Source: Glycomyces niveus
Lineage (GTDB): Bacteria > Actinomycetota > Actinomycetes > Mycobacteriales > Micromonosporaceae
Length of the DNA stretch: 64,000 nt
Reading direction: 5' to 3'
Assembly (NCBI RefSeq): GCF_017592475.1
Contig: NZ_JAGFNP010000003.1
Coordinates: 62,001-126,000, forward strand
Part shown: piece after piece, positions 17,522 through 25,555 of the stretch
Layout: every line of letters starts with the position of its first letter
Numbering within the stretch: the first letter of the stretch is position 1
Notes under the pieces: model-generated
Told to the model about the DNA's origin: nothing
What the model saw: the letters and a program-made list of their open reading frames with translations, nothing else
Databases searched by the model: none
Program-made: the position numbers and the translations under genes

Positions 17522-17546
17522 GAGGACGGCGCATTGCACCGTCCTC
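17522..17546 (+). terminator. inverted repeat after the MDR gene
   Basis: GAGGACGG (17522-17529) and CCGTCCTC (17539-17546) are perfect arms around a 9-nt loop, 14 nt past the MDR stop. The right arm also forms the first recognisable codons of the vapC remnant, as though a deletion joined the two. Confidence 0.5.
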
Positions 17547-17926
17547 GCACGCCAGACGAAAGCGGCGGTCTACGCGCTCGGCCCGATGTCGGATCGCGGT
17601 GTCCTGGGGATCTGCTCGATGAGCGTCATGGAGAGGCTGACCAGCTCGCGCGGCACCCGCGACGCAGAAGTCTGGCTCGAGCTCAGTCTGCAGTTCGAGC
17701 GGCTCGCCATGCCCGACAAGATCTGGGACCGCGCGATCGAAGTCCAGAGCAAGCTGGTGGAGAAGTCGCTGCACCGGTCCGTCAAGCTCCCCGACCTGCT
17801 CATCGCCGCTACCGCAGAGCGGCATGGGGTGAGTGTCCTCCACTACGACCACGACTACGACCGCATCTCGGACGTCACCGGCCAGCCCACCGAGTGGGTG
17901 GTCCCCCCAGGAGAAGCGGACTTAGC
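17538..17926 (+). pseudogene. vapC (PIN-domain toxin) remnant
   Basis: Translation from 17538 aligns to VapC-type PIN domains from TVLARQTKAAVY through GVLGICSMSVMERL (the second acidic residue, Glu, is present) to LPDLLIAATAERHGVSVLHYDHDYDRIS (both later Asp present). The expected N-terminus with the first catalytic Asp (DTSV) is gone: the codons before TVLA are the MDR terminator. No antitoxin gene precedes it. No ribosome site precedes the first ATG at 17586, and the frame runs through a terminator without a stop; a TAG at 17924-17926 lies one base out of frame. A 5'-deleted toxin gene is the best reading. Confidence 0.75.
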
Positions 17927-17942
17927 CTCCCCCACCAAGACG

Positions 17943-17970
17943 CCCATCGGCTGCGAGGCCGGTGGGTTTT
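17943..17970 (+). terminator. rho-independent terminator after the vapC remnant
   Basis: A 9-bp stem with one G-T pair (17943-17951 with 17958-17966), a 6-nt loop and a TTTT tail. It also sits 9 nt past the stop of the converging MerR gene. Confidence 0.75.
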
Positions 17971-17978
17971 CGTTGTAT

Positions 17979-18986
17979 TCAGGCGCCGCCTTGGGCATCG
18001 ATCACACCTGCCAGCGCCGCGGCGGTCCGGGCCACCGTTCGGTCCTCGTCGTCGTCGAGGCCGCGCAGCATCACCAGGGCGATCGCGCTCGGCAGCTCGG
18101 CCAGGGCCTGGACGAGGCGCAGGCGGGCAGGGGTCGGGGCGGCGGGGTCGGACAGTTCGGTGGCGAGGGCGCGCTTGATCGCTTCGGCCCGCTTCGGGTC
18201 GGATGCCAACGCGCCCAGCACCTCTGCCGCGTCCACATCGTTCGCGCCTTCGACGATCATCGTGACCAGGACCGGCACCGCCGCGGTGGAACCTCGCGCT
18301 CCGAGGGCCAGCGCCGCGTGCCCGCGCACTTGCGGGTCGAGGTCGGCGAGCGCGCTGCTGAGCGCGGCCGCCGGATCCTCCCCAGGGAGGTCCGCGAGGA
18401 CTCGGACGGCGCGGCGGCGCACGGCGGGGTCCGGGGAGGCCAAGCCGGGTGCGAGCGCCGCGACCACGTCCTCGCCCGCTCGCGCCAGCGCCCAGCGCAG
18501 GGCGCCGGCGACATGCGGATCGGCTTCGGCCAAGACCGCTTCGGCCAGCACCGGCGCGGGCACGTCCGCTTCAGGGGAGAGGACGGTCTGCTGTCGTCGT
18601 GCGGCGTTCGGGGAGCCGAGGCCGCGCAGGAGCTCGACGATCCGAAGCACGGATTCCCACTCGTCCGGTGCGGACGAGTCGACCGCGCGGAGGCGTTTGA
18701 GGAGTTCTTGCTCTCGGGCCAGGCGCCGCTCGGTCTCGCGGATGAGGTCGCCGATGAGCGCGGACGGGGCGAATACGGGGTCATCGAGGACCTGTCCGAT
18801 CTGGCGCAGGGACAGGCCCAGGGTCCGCAGGGATTCAACATGGAAGATCCGTTGGATGTCCGCTTCGGCGTACTCGCGATATCCACTGACGGTGCGACCG
18901 GTGGGCCGCACGAGACCCAGGGACTCGTAGTGCCGGAGCATCCGGGCGCTCACGCCCGAGCGCCGCGCGACCTCACCGATCAGCAT
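17979..18986 (-). CDS. MerR-family regulator fused to HEAT repeats
   Basis: Residues 1-70 are a MerR winged helix (MLIGEVARRSGVSARMLRHYESLGL, GYREYAEADIQRI), followed by a dimerisation helix to about residue 105. From about 130 to 325 come HEAT-like helical pairs (VLAEAVLAEADPHVAGALRWALARAG, PDPAVRRRAVRVLADL, DPQVRGHAALALGARGS). There is no obvious metal-binding cysteine motif, so the effector is more likely bound by the HEAT part. The ATG at 18986 lies 4 nt after the stop of the upstream HEAT-protein gene, so the two are co-transcribed. The operon promoter has a MerR-style layout, so autoregulation is likely (inference). Confidence 0.88.
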   Translation of the reverse strand: MLIGEVARRSGVSARMLRHYESLGLVRPTGRTVSGYREYAEADIQRIFHVESLRTLGLSLRQIGQVLDDPVFAPSALIGDLIRETERRLAREQELLKRLRAVDSSAPDEWESVLRIVELLRGLGSPNAARRQQTVLSPEADVPAPVLAEAVLAEADPHVAGALRWALARAGEDVVAALAPGLASPDPAVRRRAVRVLADLPGEDPAAALSSALADLDPQVRGHAALALGARGSTAAVPVLVTMIVEGANDVDAAEVLGALASDPKRAEAIKRALATELSDPAAPTPARLRLVQALAELPSAIALVMLRGLDDDEDRTVARTAAALAGVIDAQGGA

Positions 18987-18990
18987 CGTC

Positions 18991-19650
18991 TCAGCCTTCC
19001 GGGCCGAGCGCGTAGACGCGCTTGGCCTCCTTGATGTCGAGTTCGAACGCGGCGTCCGGGTCCGCGAGGAGCCGTTCGGTGGCCTTCGCGTGCGCGGCGA
19101 CGACCGGGTCGCCGCTTTCCTCGGCCCGCTTCAGGACCGGTTCGACGGGCTCGCCGAGCGCGATCAGCGACCGGCTCAGGCTGAGCTGCACGTCGCGGCC
19201 GCCGCGGCCCAACTGCGATGCCAGCGTCTCGGCCAGACCGGGCTCCTCCCCTTCGGGGACCACGGCGACGGCGGTGCGCCACGCGGCGCGGGCGACCTCG
19301 TCGTCCGGGTCCCGCAGCAGTTCCGGTGTCATCGCGGGCCAGGCCCGGACGTCCCCGATCTTGGACAGGGTGTGCAGCGCTTGGCTGCGCGCCTGGGAGA
19401 CCGGCGACTCCACTTCGGCGAGCAGGCGCGGGACGGTGAGGTCCGGCGGGAGCCGGGTCAGAGCCCAGGTGAGCATGTCCCGCACGTAGAAGTCGGGTTC
19501 GACCGCGCAGCGGGCCATGAGCGCGTCGAGCAGCGCCGGGTCGGGATCGGTGCCGATCGCGAGCGCGGCCTTGAGCCGCGTTGACGAGTCCTTCGCGGCC
19601 AGCGCCGCTGTGAGCTGGGTGTTCGTGGTTGCCGTGTCGATGGGGACCAC
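18991..19650 (-). CDS. HEAT-repeat protein, partner of the MerR-HEAT regulator
   Basis: A 219-residue all-helical protein of HEAT repeats: STRLKAALAIG, EPDFYVRDMLTWALTRLPPD, SQARSQALHTLSKIGD and DDEVARAAWRTAVAVVPEGE. It ends with a conserved-looking FELDIKEAKRVYALGPEG tail. Similar proteins occur next to MerR-HEAT genes in other actinobacteria; function is unknown. The frame opens at GTG 19650, but AGGAGG directly abuts it, so the GTG may be read near-leaderless. The only in-frame triplet at normal spacing from AGGAGG is ATC at about 19641. The start is therefore uncertain by a few residues. Confidence 0.8.
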   Translation of the reverse strand: MVPIDTATTNTQLTAALAAKDSSTRLKAALAIGTDPDPALLDALMARCAVEPDFYVRDMLTWALTRLPPDLTVPRLLAEVESPVSQARSQALHTLSKIGDVRAWPAMTPELLRDPDDEVARAAWRTAVAVVPEGEEPGLAETLASQLGRGGRDVQLSLSRSLIALGEPVEPVLKRAEESGDPVVAAHAKATERLLADPDAAFELDIKEAKRVYALGPEG

Positions 19651-19662
19651 CTCCTGGACACC

Positions 19663-19693
19663 AGTGAACGCCTTGACACCGTGTCAATGTCAA
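19663..19693 (-). promoter_or_regulatory. MerR-type promoter of the HEAT/MerR operon
   Basis: On the minus strand a consensus TTGACA (-35, 19693-19688) is followed by exactly 19 nt and then TTCACT (-10, 19668-19663). The spacer contains the perfect 7-1-7 palindrome TTGACACGGTGTCAA (19673-19687). A 19-bp spacer with a central dyad is the classic arrangement of promoters under MerR proteins, and the operon encodes one. Transcription would begin about 6 nt before the GTG at 19650. Confidence 0.7.
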
Positions 19694-19704
19694 GCATCGG
19701 TGAT

Positions 19705-20142
19705 CTAGACCAGGGTGAAACCGCGGAGTTCGGCCACGGCGGCCTGCTCCTTGTCGCGCGAGGCGAACGCGTACGGTTCGCCCGCGGCGAGGTCGGGGAG
19801 CAGGAGTGTGGCGGTGGCGATGTGCCAGGCGTCCATGGCGCGGATGCCGTGCGTGGCGACGATCTCGAAGGCCTCGCGTTCGACTTCCTCCTGGGGCGCG
19901 GTGATGACGGTGATCGGGCCGTCGGGGCCCGTGTCGGCGCGCCAGATGTCGAGCAGCTGGTCTTTGTCCCGCCGTTTGGCGCGGGCGGTGCGCACGAGCG
20001 CGCCAGCGACCTCGATGCGGGTCCAGGAGCCCGTGACCACGACGATGTCGGGGTCGCGCAGGAGCTTCAGCGCCTCGCGGTGGCCGCGCTCGTCGGGCAG
20101 GTACGAGCGGGCCAGGACCGACGAGTCGGCGTAGACGATCAC
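19705..20142 (-). CDS. vapC: PIN-domain ribonuclease toxin (VapC)
   Basis: A 145-residue VapC-like PIN protein. The acidic cluster is intact: Asp in MIVYADSSVLAR, Glu in WTRIEVAGALVR, Asp in IRAMDAWHIATA and Asp in YAFASRDKEQ. PIN toxins cleave RNA, often tRNA, in the cytosol when freed from their antitoxin. The GTG start overlaps the upstream antitoxin stop by GTGA, so the pair is translationally coupled in the usual antitoxin-first order. It ends 12 nt before the MerR-type promoter of the next operon. Confidence 0.88.
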   Translation of the reverse strand: MIVYADSSVLARSYLPDERGHREALKLLRDPDIVVVTGSWTRIEVAGALVRTARAKRRDKDQLLDIWRADTGPDGPITVITAPQEEVEREAFEIVATHGIRAMDAWHIATATLLLPDLAAGEPYAFASRDKEQAAVAELRGFTLV

Positions 20143-20459
20143 AGGAGGCGGTCCCGGTCCTCGTCGAGGATCGAGTCGAGGACGGGGCCGACGCCTCGCA
20201 TGGCGTCGAGCACGCGGGCGCGCAGCGCTTCGACGTCGCCTGAAGGCGTCGCTTCCTTCGCGATCTTCAGGTGCGGGGCGAGCATGCCGAGGGCGGCGGC
20301 CTTCGCTTTCACCTTCTCGGTCTCGGTGCGGCCGTCGGTCTCGCCGATGACGGAGAGGATCTCGTTCGCGATCGCGTTGACCGACCGGTGCTCACGCTTC
20401 GCCCGTTCGGTGAGGCGAGCGTGGAGATCGTCGTCAACACGCAAGAGCAGCTGTTTCAT
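20139..20459 (-). CDS. vapB: VapB-like antitoxin (ribbon-helix-helix)
   Basis: A 106-residue protein beginning MKQLLLRVDDDLHARLTERA, then KREHRSVNAIANEIL: a beta strand plus two helices typical of ribbon-helix-helix (Arc/CopG-type) DNA-binding antitoxins. The acidic C-terminal half should wrap the toxin. The ATG at 20459 has no ribosome site. A TATCAT box ends 7 nt before it, so the message is probably leaderless. A 10-bp palindrome (20486-20495) overlaps the expected -35 position and is a candidate autoregulatory operator. Confidence 0.82.
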   Translation of the reverse strand: MKQLLLRVDDDLHARLTERAKREHRSVNAIANEILSVIGETDGRTETEKVKAKAAALGMLAPHLKIAKEATPSGDVEALRARVLDAMRGVGPVLDSILDEDRDRLL

Positions 20460-20495
20460 GACTCGATGATAGCACTCACAGGGAGGTGATATCAC
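20460..20495 (-). promoter_or_regulatory. leaderless vapBC promoter with operator palindrome
   Basis: On the minus strand GTGATATCAC, a perfect palindrome, abuts the miaB stop. TATCAT (20471-20466) follows, then 6 nt, then ATG. No Shine-Dalgarno sequence is present. Confidence 0.5.
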
Positions 20496-22000
20496 TAGCA
20501 GGCGCAGCCGGGCCCTTCCTGCTTCGGAAGCGGCTTCCGGCCGATGCCCGGCATGCCGAGGCTGACGCCGGGGAGCTTGGTGGCCTTGCCCGCAGCCCAG
20601 GCGTCGCCCGCCTTGGTGGCGCGGTGGGTCAGGACCTCGCCGTCGGCGACCAGGTGGTGCGGGGCGCCGTAGGTGACGACCGTGGTGACGACGTCGCCGG
20701 GGCGCACGCCCTCGGCGTTGCCGGTCGGGTCGGTCTCGCTGGGCGTGACCGCGAAGTGGACGAGGCGGCCGTCGCGGGCGCGGCCCGAGAGGCGGCCGGT
20801 GGCGGCGTCTTTACGGCCGTCCCCGACGGTGACGAGCACTTCGACCTCGGTGCCCTCGAGCTTGCGGTTCTCCTCCCAGGAGACGCGCTCCTGCAGGGCG
20901 ACCAGGCGCTCGTACCGCTCCTGCACGACGGCCTTGGGGATCTGGTCCTCCATCGTCGCGGCCGGGGTGCCGGGGCGGATCGAGTACTGGAAGGTGAAGG
21001 CGCTCGAGAAGCGGGCCTTCTCGACCACGTCGAGGGTGGCCTGGAAGTCCTCCTCGGTCTCGCCGGGGAAGCCGACGATGATGTCGGTGGTGATGGCCGC
21101 GTCGGGCATGGCCTCGCGGACGTCGGCGATGATCTGCAGGTACTTCTCGGAGCGGTAGGAGCGGCGCATCTCCTTGAGGACCCGGTCCGAGCCGGACTGG
21201 AGCGGCATGTGGAGCGAGTGGCAGACGTTCGGGGTCTCGGCCATCGCCGCGATCACGTCGTGGGTGAAGTTCTTCGGGTGCGGGCTGGTGAAGCGCACGC
21301 GCTCCAGGCCCTCGATCTCGCCGCACGCGCGCAGGAGCTTGCCGAACGCGAGCTTGTCGCCGAACTCGACGCCGTACGTGTTGACGTTCTGGCCCAGGAG
21401 GGTGACCTCCGAGACGCCCTCGTCGACCAGGGCCTGGACCTCGGCCAGGATCTCGCCGGGGCGGCGGTCCTTCTCCTTGCCGCGCAGGCTCGGCACGATA
21501 CAGAAGGTGCAGGTGTTGTTGCAGCCCACGGAGATCGAGACCCAGCCGGAGTAGGTGGAGTCGCGCTTGGTGGGGAGGGCGGAGGGGAACGTCTCGAGGG
21601 ACTCGAGGATCTCGACCTCGGCCTCCTGGTTGTGGCGGGCCCGCTCCAAGAGCACCGGCAGCGAGCCGATGTTATGGGTGCCGAACACGGCGTCGACCCA
21701 GGGGGCGCGCTTGACGATCTCGCCGCGGTCCTTCTGTGCGAGGCAGCCGCCGACGGCGATCTGCATGTCGGGGTTCTCGCGCTTGGCGGGGGCGAGGTGG
21801 CTGAGGTTGCCGTACAGCTTGTTGTCGGCGTTCTCGCGCACCGCGCAGGTGTTGAACACGACCAGGTCCGGCGCGGCGTCCGCTGCGACCGGCACGTACC
21901 CGGCCTCTTCGAGCAGGCCCCCGATGCGCTCGGAGTCGTGCACGTTCATCTGACAGCCGTACGTCTTCACCTGGTACGTCTTCACCGCTTGGTCAACCAC
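20495..22000 (-). CDS. miaB: tRNA-2-methylthio-N6-dimethylallyladenosine synthase MiaB
   Basis: A radical-SAM methylthiotransferase of 501 residues that adds a methylthio group to the i6A37 made by MiaA. The N-terminal domain has [21 protein letters not shown] and GGCLAQ cysteines for one Fe-S cluster. The radical-SAM motif is [18 protein letters not shown], and a TRAM domain follows ([14 protein letters not shown]). The length, about 500, is normal for actinobacteria. It ends in a GPGCAC tail. The upstream gene (cupin) is 64 nt away on the same strand; vapB begins 36 nt downstream with its own promoter. Confidence 0.96.
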   Translation of the reverse strand: MVDQAVKTYQVKTYGCQMNVHDSERIGGLLEEAGYVPVAADAAPDLVVFNTCAVRENADNKLYGNLSHLAPAKRENPDMQIAVGGCLAQKDRGEIVKRAPWVDAVFGTHNIGSLPVLLERARHNQEAEVEILESLETFPSALPTKRDSTYSGWVSISVGCNNTCTFCIVPSLRGKEKDRRPGEILAEVQALVDEGVSEVTLLGQNVNTYGVEFGDKLAFGKLLRACGEIEGLERVRFTSPHPKNFTHDVIAAMAETPNVCHSLHMPLQSGSDRVLKEMRRSYRSEKYLQIIADVREAMPDAAITTDIIVGFPGETEEDFQATLDVVEKARFSSAFTFQYSIRPGTPAATMEDQIPKAVVQERYERLVALQERVSWEENRKLEGTEVEVLVTVGDGRKDAATGRLSGRARDGRLVHFAVTPSETDPTGNAEGVRPGDVVTTVVTYGAPHHLVADGEVLTHRATKAGDAWAAGKATKLPGVSLGMPGIGRKPLPKQEGPGCAC

Positions 22001-22064
22001 CCACCTAGCTTAACGAGCGCCCGCGAGCGCCCCCATCGAGCGACCGGTGCTCACTGCCACAGCG

Positions 22065-22439
<375 letters not shown>

Positions 22440-22589
22440 GGTTGCCCCTCCTCCGGATGTGGTCGGAGCGCGCGAAGCGACGCGCTGCGCGCGTTCCTGC
22501 TGGCGGTTGTCCCGGGGGTACGCCTCCATCATCGGCCCGCGGGGAGGGGCCGGGCGTCGATCGGTGAAAATGCCCGGCCCCGTTCGCGC

Positions 22590-23636
22590 TCACTCGGCCG
22601 CGGGGACGAGCGGCGGGTTGAGGCGGGCGAAGCCCTCTTGGACCTCGTACGGGTAGTAGGGGTAGGGCGCGGTGCGGGCGCCGGCCTTGTCGAGGCGGGC
22701 GACCTGCTCGGCGGTGAGCTCCCAGCCGATCGCGCCGAGGTTGTCCTGGAGCTGGCGCTCGTCGCGGGCGCCGATGATGACCGAGGCGACGGTGGGGCGG
22801 CGCAGGAGCCAGTTGAGGGCGATCTGCGGGACGGTCTTCCCGGTCTCCTCGCTGAGCTGGTCGAGGACGTCGACCACGTCGTAGAGGAGGCCGTCGTCGA
22901 CGGGCGGGCCCCACTGGGCGGTCTCGTGGAGGCGGCTGCCCGCCGGGAGCGGCCGCCCGCGGCGGATCTTGCCGGTGAGGCGGCCCCAGCCGAGGGGGCT
23001 CCAGACGACCGCACCGACGCCCTGGTCGTGGCCGAGGGGCATGAGCTCCCATTCATAGTCGCGGCCGACCAGCGAGTAGTAGACCTGGTGGGCCGCATAG
23101 CGGGTCCAGCCGTGGGCGTCGGCGGCGGCGAGGGACTTCATGAGCTGCCAGCCCGCGAAGTTCGAGACACCGATGTAGCGGAGCTTGCCGGCCTTCACGA
23201 GGCCGTCGAGGGCGGCGACGGTCTCCTCGACGGGCGTGCCCGCGTCGAACGCGTGTAGCTGGAACAGGTCGATGTAGTCGGTGCCGAGGCGCTCGAGGGC
23301 GTCTTCGACGGCGGTGATCAGGCGGGCGCGGCCGGTGCCGGCGTCATGCGGGCCCTCCCCCGTCGGCAGCCCGGCCTTCGTGGAGATGAGGGCCCTGCCC
23401 CTGCGGCCCTTGAGGGCCTGGCCGAGGACGCGCTCGGATTCGCCGTCGGAGTAGACGTCGGCGGAGTCGAACATGGTGACCCCGGCGTCGAGGGCCATGT
23501 CGACCATGCGGCGGGCCTGGCCGGCGTCCGCGTCACCCCAGGCGCTGAAGAGCGGGCCGCGCCCGCCGAAGGTGCCCGCCCCGAAGCTGAGGGCGGGGAC
23601 GTGGAGGCCTGAGGCGCCGAGCCTGCGGTATTCCAT
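22590..23636 (-). CDS. aldo/keto reductase
   Basis: A 348-residue aldo/keto reductase starting MEYRRLGASGLHVPALSFGAGTF. Tetrad residues are seen in FDSADVYSDG (Asp, Tyr), LISTKAGLP (Lys) and FQLHAFD (His). The C-terminal cofactor segment is TVASVIIGARDERQLQDN. It is divergent from a TetR gene over a 90-nt region with repeated motifs, so that regulator probably controls it. The substrate is unknown. Confidence 0.92.
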   Translation of the reverse strand: MEYRRLGASGLHVPALSFGAGTFGGRGPLFSAWGDADAGQARRMVDMALDAGVTMFDSADVYSDGESERVLGQALKGRRGRALISTKAGLPTGEGPHDAGTGRARLITAVEDALERLGTDYIDLFQLHAFDAGTPVEETVAALDGLVKAGKLRYIGVSNFAGWQLMKSLAAADAHGWTRYAAHQVYYSLVGRDYEWELMPLGHDQGVGAVVWSPLGWGRLTGKIRRGRPLPAGSRLHETAQWGPPVDDGLLYDVVDVLDQLSEETGKTVPQIALNWLLRRPTVASVIIGARDERQLQDNLGAIGWELTAEQVARLDKAGARTAPYPYYPYEVQEGFARLNPPLVPAAE

Positions 23637-23726
23637 GACGGATCCCTTCTAAAGGTTCTGGAGTTCCGTTAAGAACTTCGACTAAGCTAGCCCATGAACC
23701 GCCTTTAACGCAACTGGAGTCCCGTT
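23637..23726. promoter_or_regulatory. divergent promoter region with duplicated TetR-type site
   Basis: Two near-identical 14-mers, CTGGAGTTCCGTTA at 23658-23671 and CTGGAGTCCCGTTA at 23714-23727, lie 56 nt apart in the same orientation. One is near the reductase start and the other runs into the ATG of the tetR gene. The second is also framed by TAACG and CGTTA. They are candidate binding sites for the encoded TetR protein. Confidence 0.5.
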
Positions 23727-24338
23727 ATGAGTGACGAGCGTCCCGACCCCGGCACCGTCAGGCCCGGCGGCCGCACCGCGAAGACCCGGGAAGCCGTCCT
23801 CCGCGCCGCCGGCGACGCCCTCGCTGAAGACGGCTTCGACCGCCTCGACCTCGCCGAGATCGCCCGCCGCGCCGGCGTCGGCAAGACCACCGCCTACCGC
23901 CGCTGGGGCACCGTGCCCGGACTCGTCGCCGACCTCCTCACCGAGATGGCCGCGGAATCCCTACCACGCACCGAGACCGGCACCCTCCTCGGCGACCTCA
24001 CCGCCCAGGCCCGCCTCGTCCAGTCCACATTGAGCGACCCCCGCCAGGGCCCGCTCTTCAAGGCCCTCATCACCGCCGCCGCCTGCGACGCCCAGACCGC
24101 CGACGCCCTCCACCGCTTCTACCGCACCCGCACCGACGAATGGGCGCCCTGTGTCACCGCCGCGATCGAACGCGGCGAGGTCCCCGCCGGGACCGACCCC
24201 CACGAGGTCATCCGCGCCGTCTCAGCGCCCCTCTACTACCGCCTCCTCGTCGACGGCGGCCCCATCGACCAGCCCACCGCCGACCGAGCCGCCCGCGCAG
24301 CCCACACCGCCGCGAAAGCAGGAGCCTTCACCTCCTGA
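23727..24338 (+). CDS. TetR-family regulator
   Basis: A 203-residue regulator. The N-terminal helix-turn-helix is AVLRAAGDALAEDGFDRLDL followed by AEIARRAGVGKTTAYRRWG, and the C-terminal half is a helical ligand/dimer domain of the TetR_C type (GPLFKALITAAACDAQTADALHRFYRTR). It is divergent from the aldo/keto reductase gene, and one repeated site overlaps its own start, suggesting control of both (inference). The ATG at 23727 has no strong ribosome site. Confidence 0.9.
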   Translation: MSDERPDPGTVRPGGRTAKTREAVLRAAGDALAEDGFDRLDLAEIARRAGVGKTTAYRRWGTVPGLVADLLTEMAAESLPRTETGTLLGDLTAQARLVQSTLSDPRQGPLFKALITAAACDAQTADALHRFYRTRTDEWAPCVTAAIERGEVPAGTDPHEVIRAVSAPLYYRLLVDGGPIDQPTADRAARAAHTAAKAGAFTS

Positions 24339-24448
24339 TTCCGGTAACGCCGCGACCGCTCCCACCTGCATCCCACCGTGCTCAACCTCCGATCGGCTCC
24401 GACATTCGCCGCCTAAGACATCGGCTGCGAGCGCCGCAATCGGCGTCC

Positions 24449-24754
24449 TCAGTCGACGTACAGGTCGACGTCGACCGCGGCATCGATTTCAGCCAGGAAA
24501 GACTCCCGCATGCGCAAGGCCCTCACGAAGAGCCGATCGATGAGGGCCTCAAGCGGCATTTCGCGCTCGCCGAGTTCCCGGATCTCCCACGAATGCTCCT
24601 TCGCGGGAATCGGGAAAGCCGCTTCCGGCCGAATCTGGCCCTTGCCGCGGGCACTGTCTGGCGCGACGCCGGCAAGCGCGGACATCGCTTCGACCGTCAC
24701 TGTCTGGCTGAAGGCCCTCAAGGCAGCCCGGCGGGGGAACTCGATGTCGCCCAT
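24449..24754 (-). CDS. small hypothetical protein, faint DUF4279 resemblance
   Basis: A 101-residue protein not recognised with confidence. It has a helix-rich acidic C-terminal half (PLEALIDRLFVRALRMRESFLAEIDA) ending in an alternating strand VDVDLYVD, and a central segment SALAGVAPDSARGKGQ before SWEIREL. This order loosely resembles DUF4279 proteins (strand, threshold helix, W-containing strand, helix pair, strand). The ATG at 24754 follows GAGAGG at 8 nt. Codon use is less GC-biased than in the neighbours. The upstream small ORF overlaps its start. Confidence 0.5.
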   Translation of the reverse strand: MGDIEFPRRAALRAFSQTVTVEAMSALAGVAPDSARGKGQIRPEAAFPIPAKEHSWEIRELGEREMPLEALIDRLFVRALRMRESFLAEIDAAVDVDLYVD

Positions 24755-24924
24755 GATCTGCACCTCTCACTAATGGCGCGGGCCCGAATCTCAAGAAGGG
24801 CCCCGACCCGAACCATCTCCTCAGCCTGTCCAGCGGTGTTTGACTGGGTAACGCCGACCCCGGAGACCTCAAGCTCCCACGAGCAGTGCACCGTAACTCG
24901 CCATCGAAACCGTCCCTCATGCAA
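24718..24924 (-). CDS. possible HicB-like antitoxin fragment
   Basis: A 68-residue frame with TTG as the only start. It contains RVTVHCSWELEVSGVGVTQSNTAGQAEEMVR, which resembles the GVGVTQ-x-AEEM core of a small HicB-like antitoxin family. After EEMVR the sequence no longer looks like the family and it overlaps the next gene by 37 nt. It may be a decayed or frameshifted antitoxin. No toxin is beside it. Confidence 0.3.
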   Translation of the reverse strand: MHEGRFRWRVTVHCSWELEVSGVGVTQSNTAGQAEEMVRVGALLEIRARAISERCRSWATSSSPAGLP

Positions 24925-24980
24925 TCGATCCGGATCTTCGGCTGATCACCGCTTGAGCATTCTCCGCTGTGCCTACGCCA

Positions 24981-25015
24981 AAGGCCGGGAACCGCTGTGC
25001 GGTTCCCGGCCTTTT
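24981..25015. terminator. strong bidirectional hairpin
   Basis: A perfect 14-bp stem (24981-24994 with 25000-25013), a CTGTG loop, and T-runs in both directions. It lies 57 nt upstream of the 24924 frame and 112 nt past the stop of the minus-strand vapC at 25127. It may end the vapBC transcript. No gene is seen between 25016 and 25126. Confidence 0.7.
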
Positions 25016-25126
25016 CGGTGCTGTTGAGACTCAAGCGCTCTCGGTGCTGATCACATGGATCGCTCCGCGGCTACGCCGTCTCGGTGATCTTGCGCTGAAC
25101 CCAGCGGCAGAACGAAACCGACGCAT

Positions 25127-25555
25127 CTACGCGGTGGCGTCCGGCAGCGGCCGGAGAACGCCGATGTCAGTCTGGACGAAGTCGTCGCCGACGCAGAGGA
25201 TCGGCCAGTCGAGTTCGGCAGCGACACCGTAGACGATGCAGTCGCCGAAGTTCAACTTGGCCGGATGCCGCCCTTTGCCGAACCGGCGCCATGATTCGAG
25301 TGCTCGTTCGGCCGACTTGGCTGTCACATCGACGATATCGATCTCTGCGTCGCGAACGAACCGGGCTGCGATCCCGGTCTCGCGCGGACCAAAACGAGCC
25401 TCCAAGACCATGCCGAGCTCAAGGTAAGTCGCCGCGGGCATGACCGCCGCGGTTGTCTGGGCGAGCGCGTCCGCCAGCCAGTCGGCACCGGGCTCTTCGC
25501 TCAAGATAGCAACCACGGCGGAGGTGTCCACGACGAGAAAATCGGCTTCGGTCAC
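25127..25555 (-). CDS. vapC: PIN-domain ribonuclease toxin (VapC)
   Basis: A 142-residue VapC of the Rv0627-like group. Acidic residues are in VVDTSAVVAIL, YLELGMVLEARFG, LNFGDCIVYGVA and LCVGDDFVQTD. Residues KGRHPAKLNFGDC are a typical family signature. The GTG start overlaps the vapB stop by GTGA. It is a type II toxin, and RNA cleavage is expected. This is the second intact vapBC in 6 kb and belongs to a different subfamily from the 19.7-kb pair. Confidence 0.92.
   Translation of the reverse strand: MTEADFLVVDTSAVVAILSEEPGADWLADALAQTTAAVMPAATYLELGMVLEARFGPRETGIAARFVRDAEIDIVDVTAKSAERALESWRRFGKGRHPAKLNFGDCIVYGVAAELDWPILCVGDDFVQTDIGVLRPLPDATA

Noticed and set aside
17586..19034. 482-residue open frame on the plus strand
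   Set aside because: Only the first part resembles VapC; the rest is antisense to the MerR gene, has biased composition and passes through a terminator.
25016..25126. tRNA or small gene near the 24981 terminator
   Set aside because: No cloverleaf, T-loop consensus or convincing frame was found.
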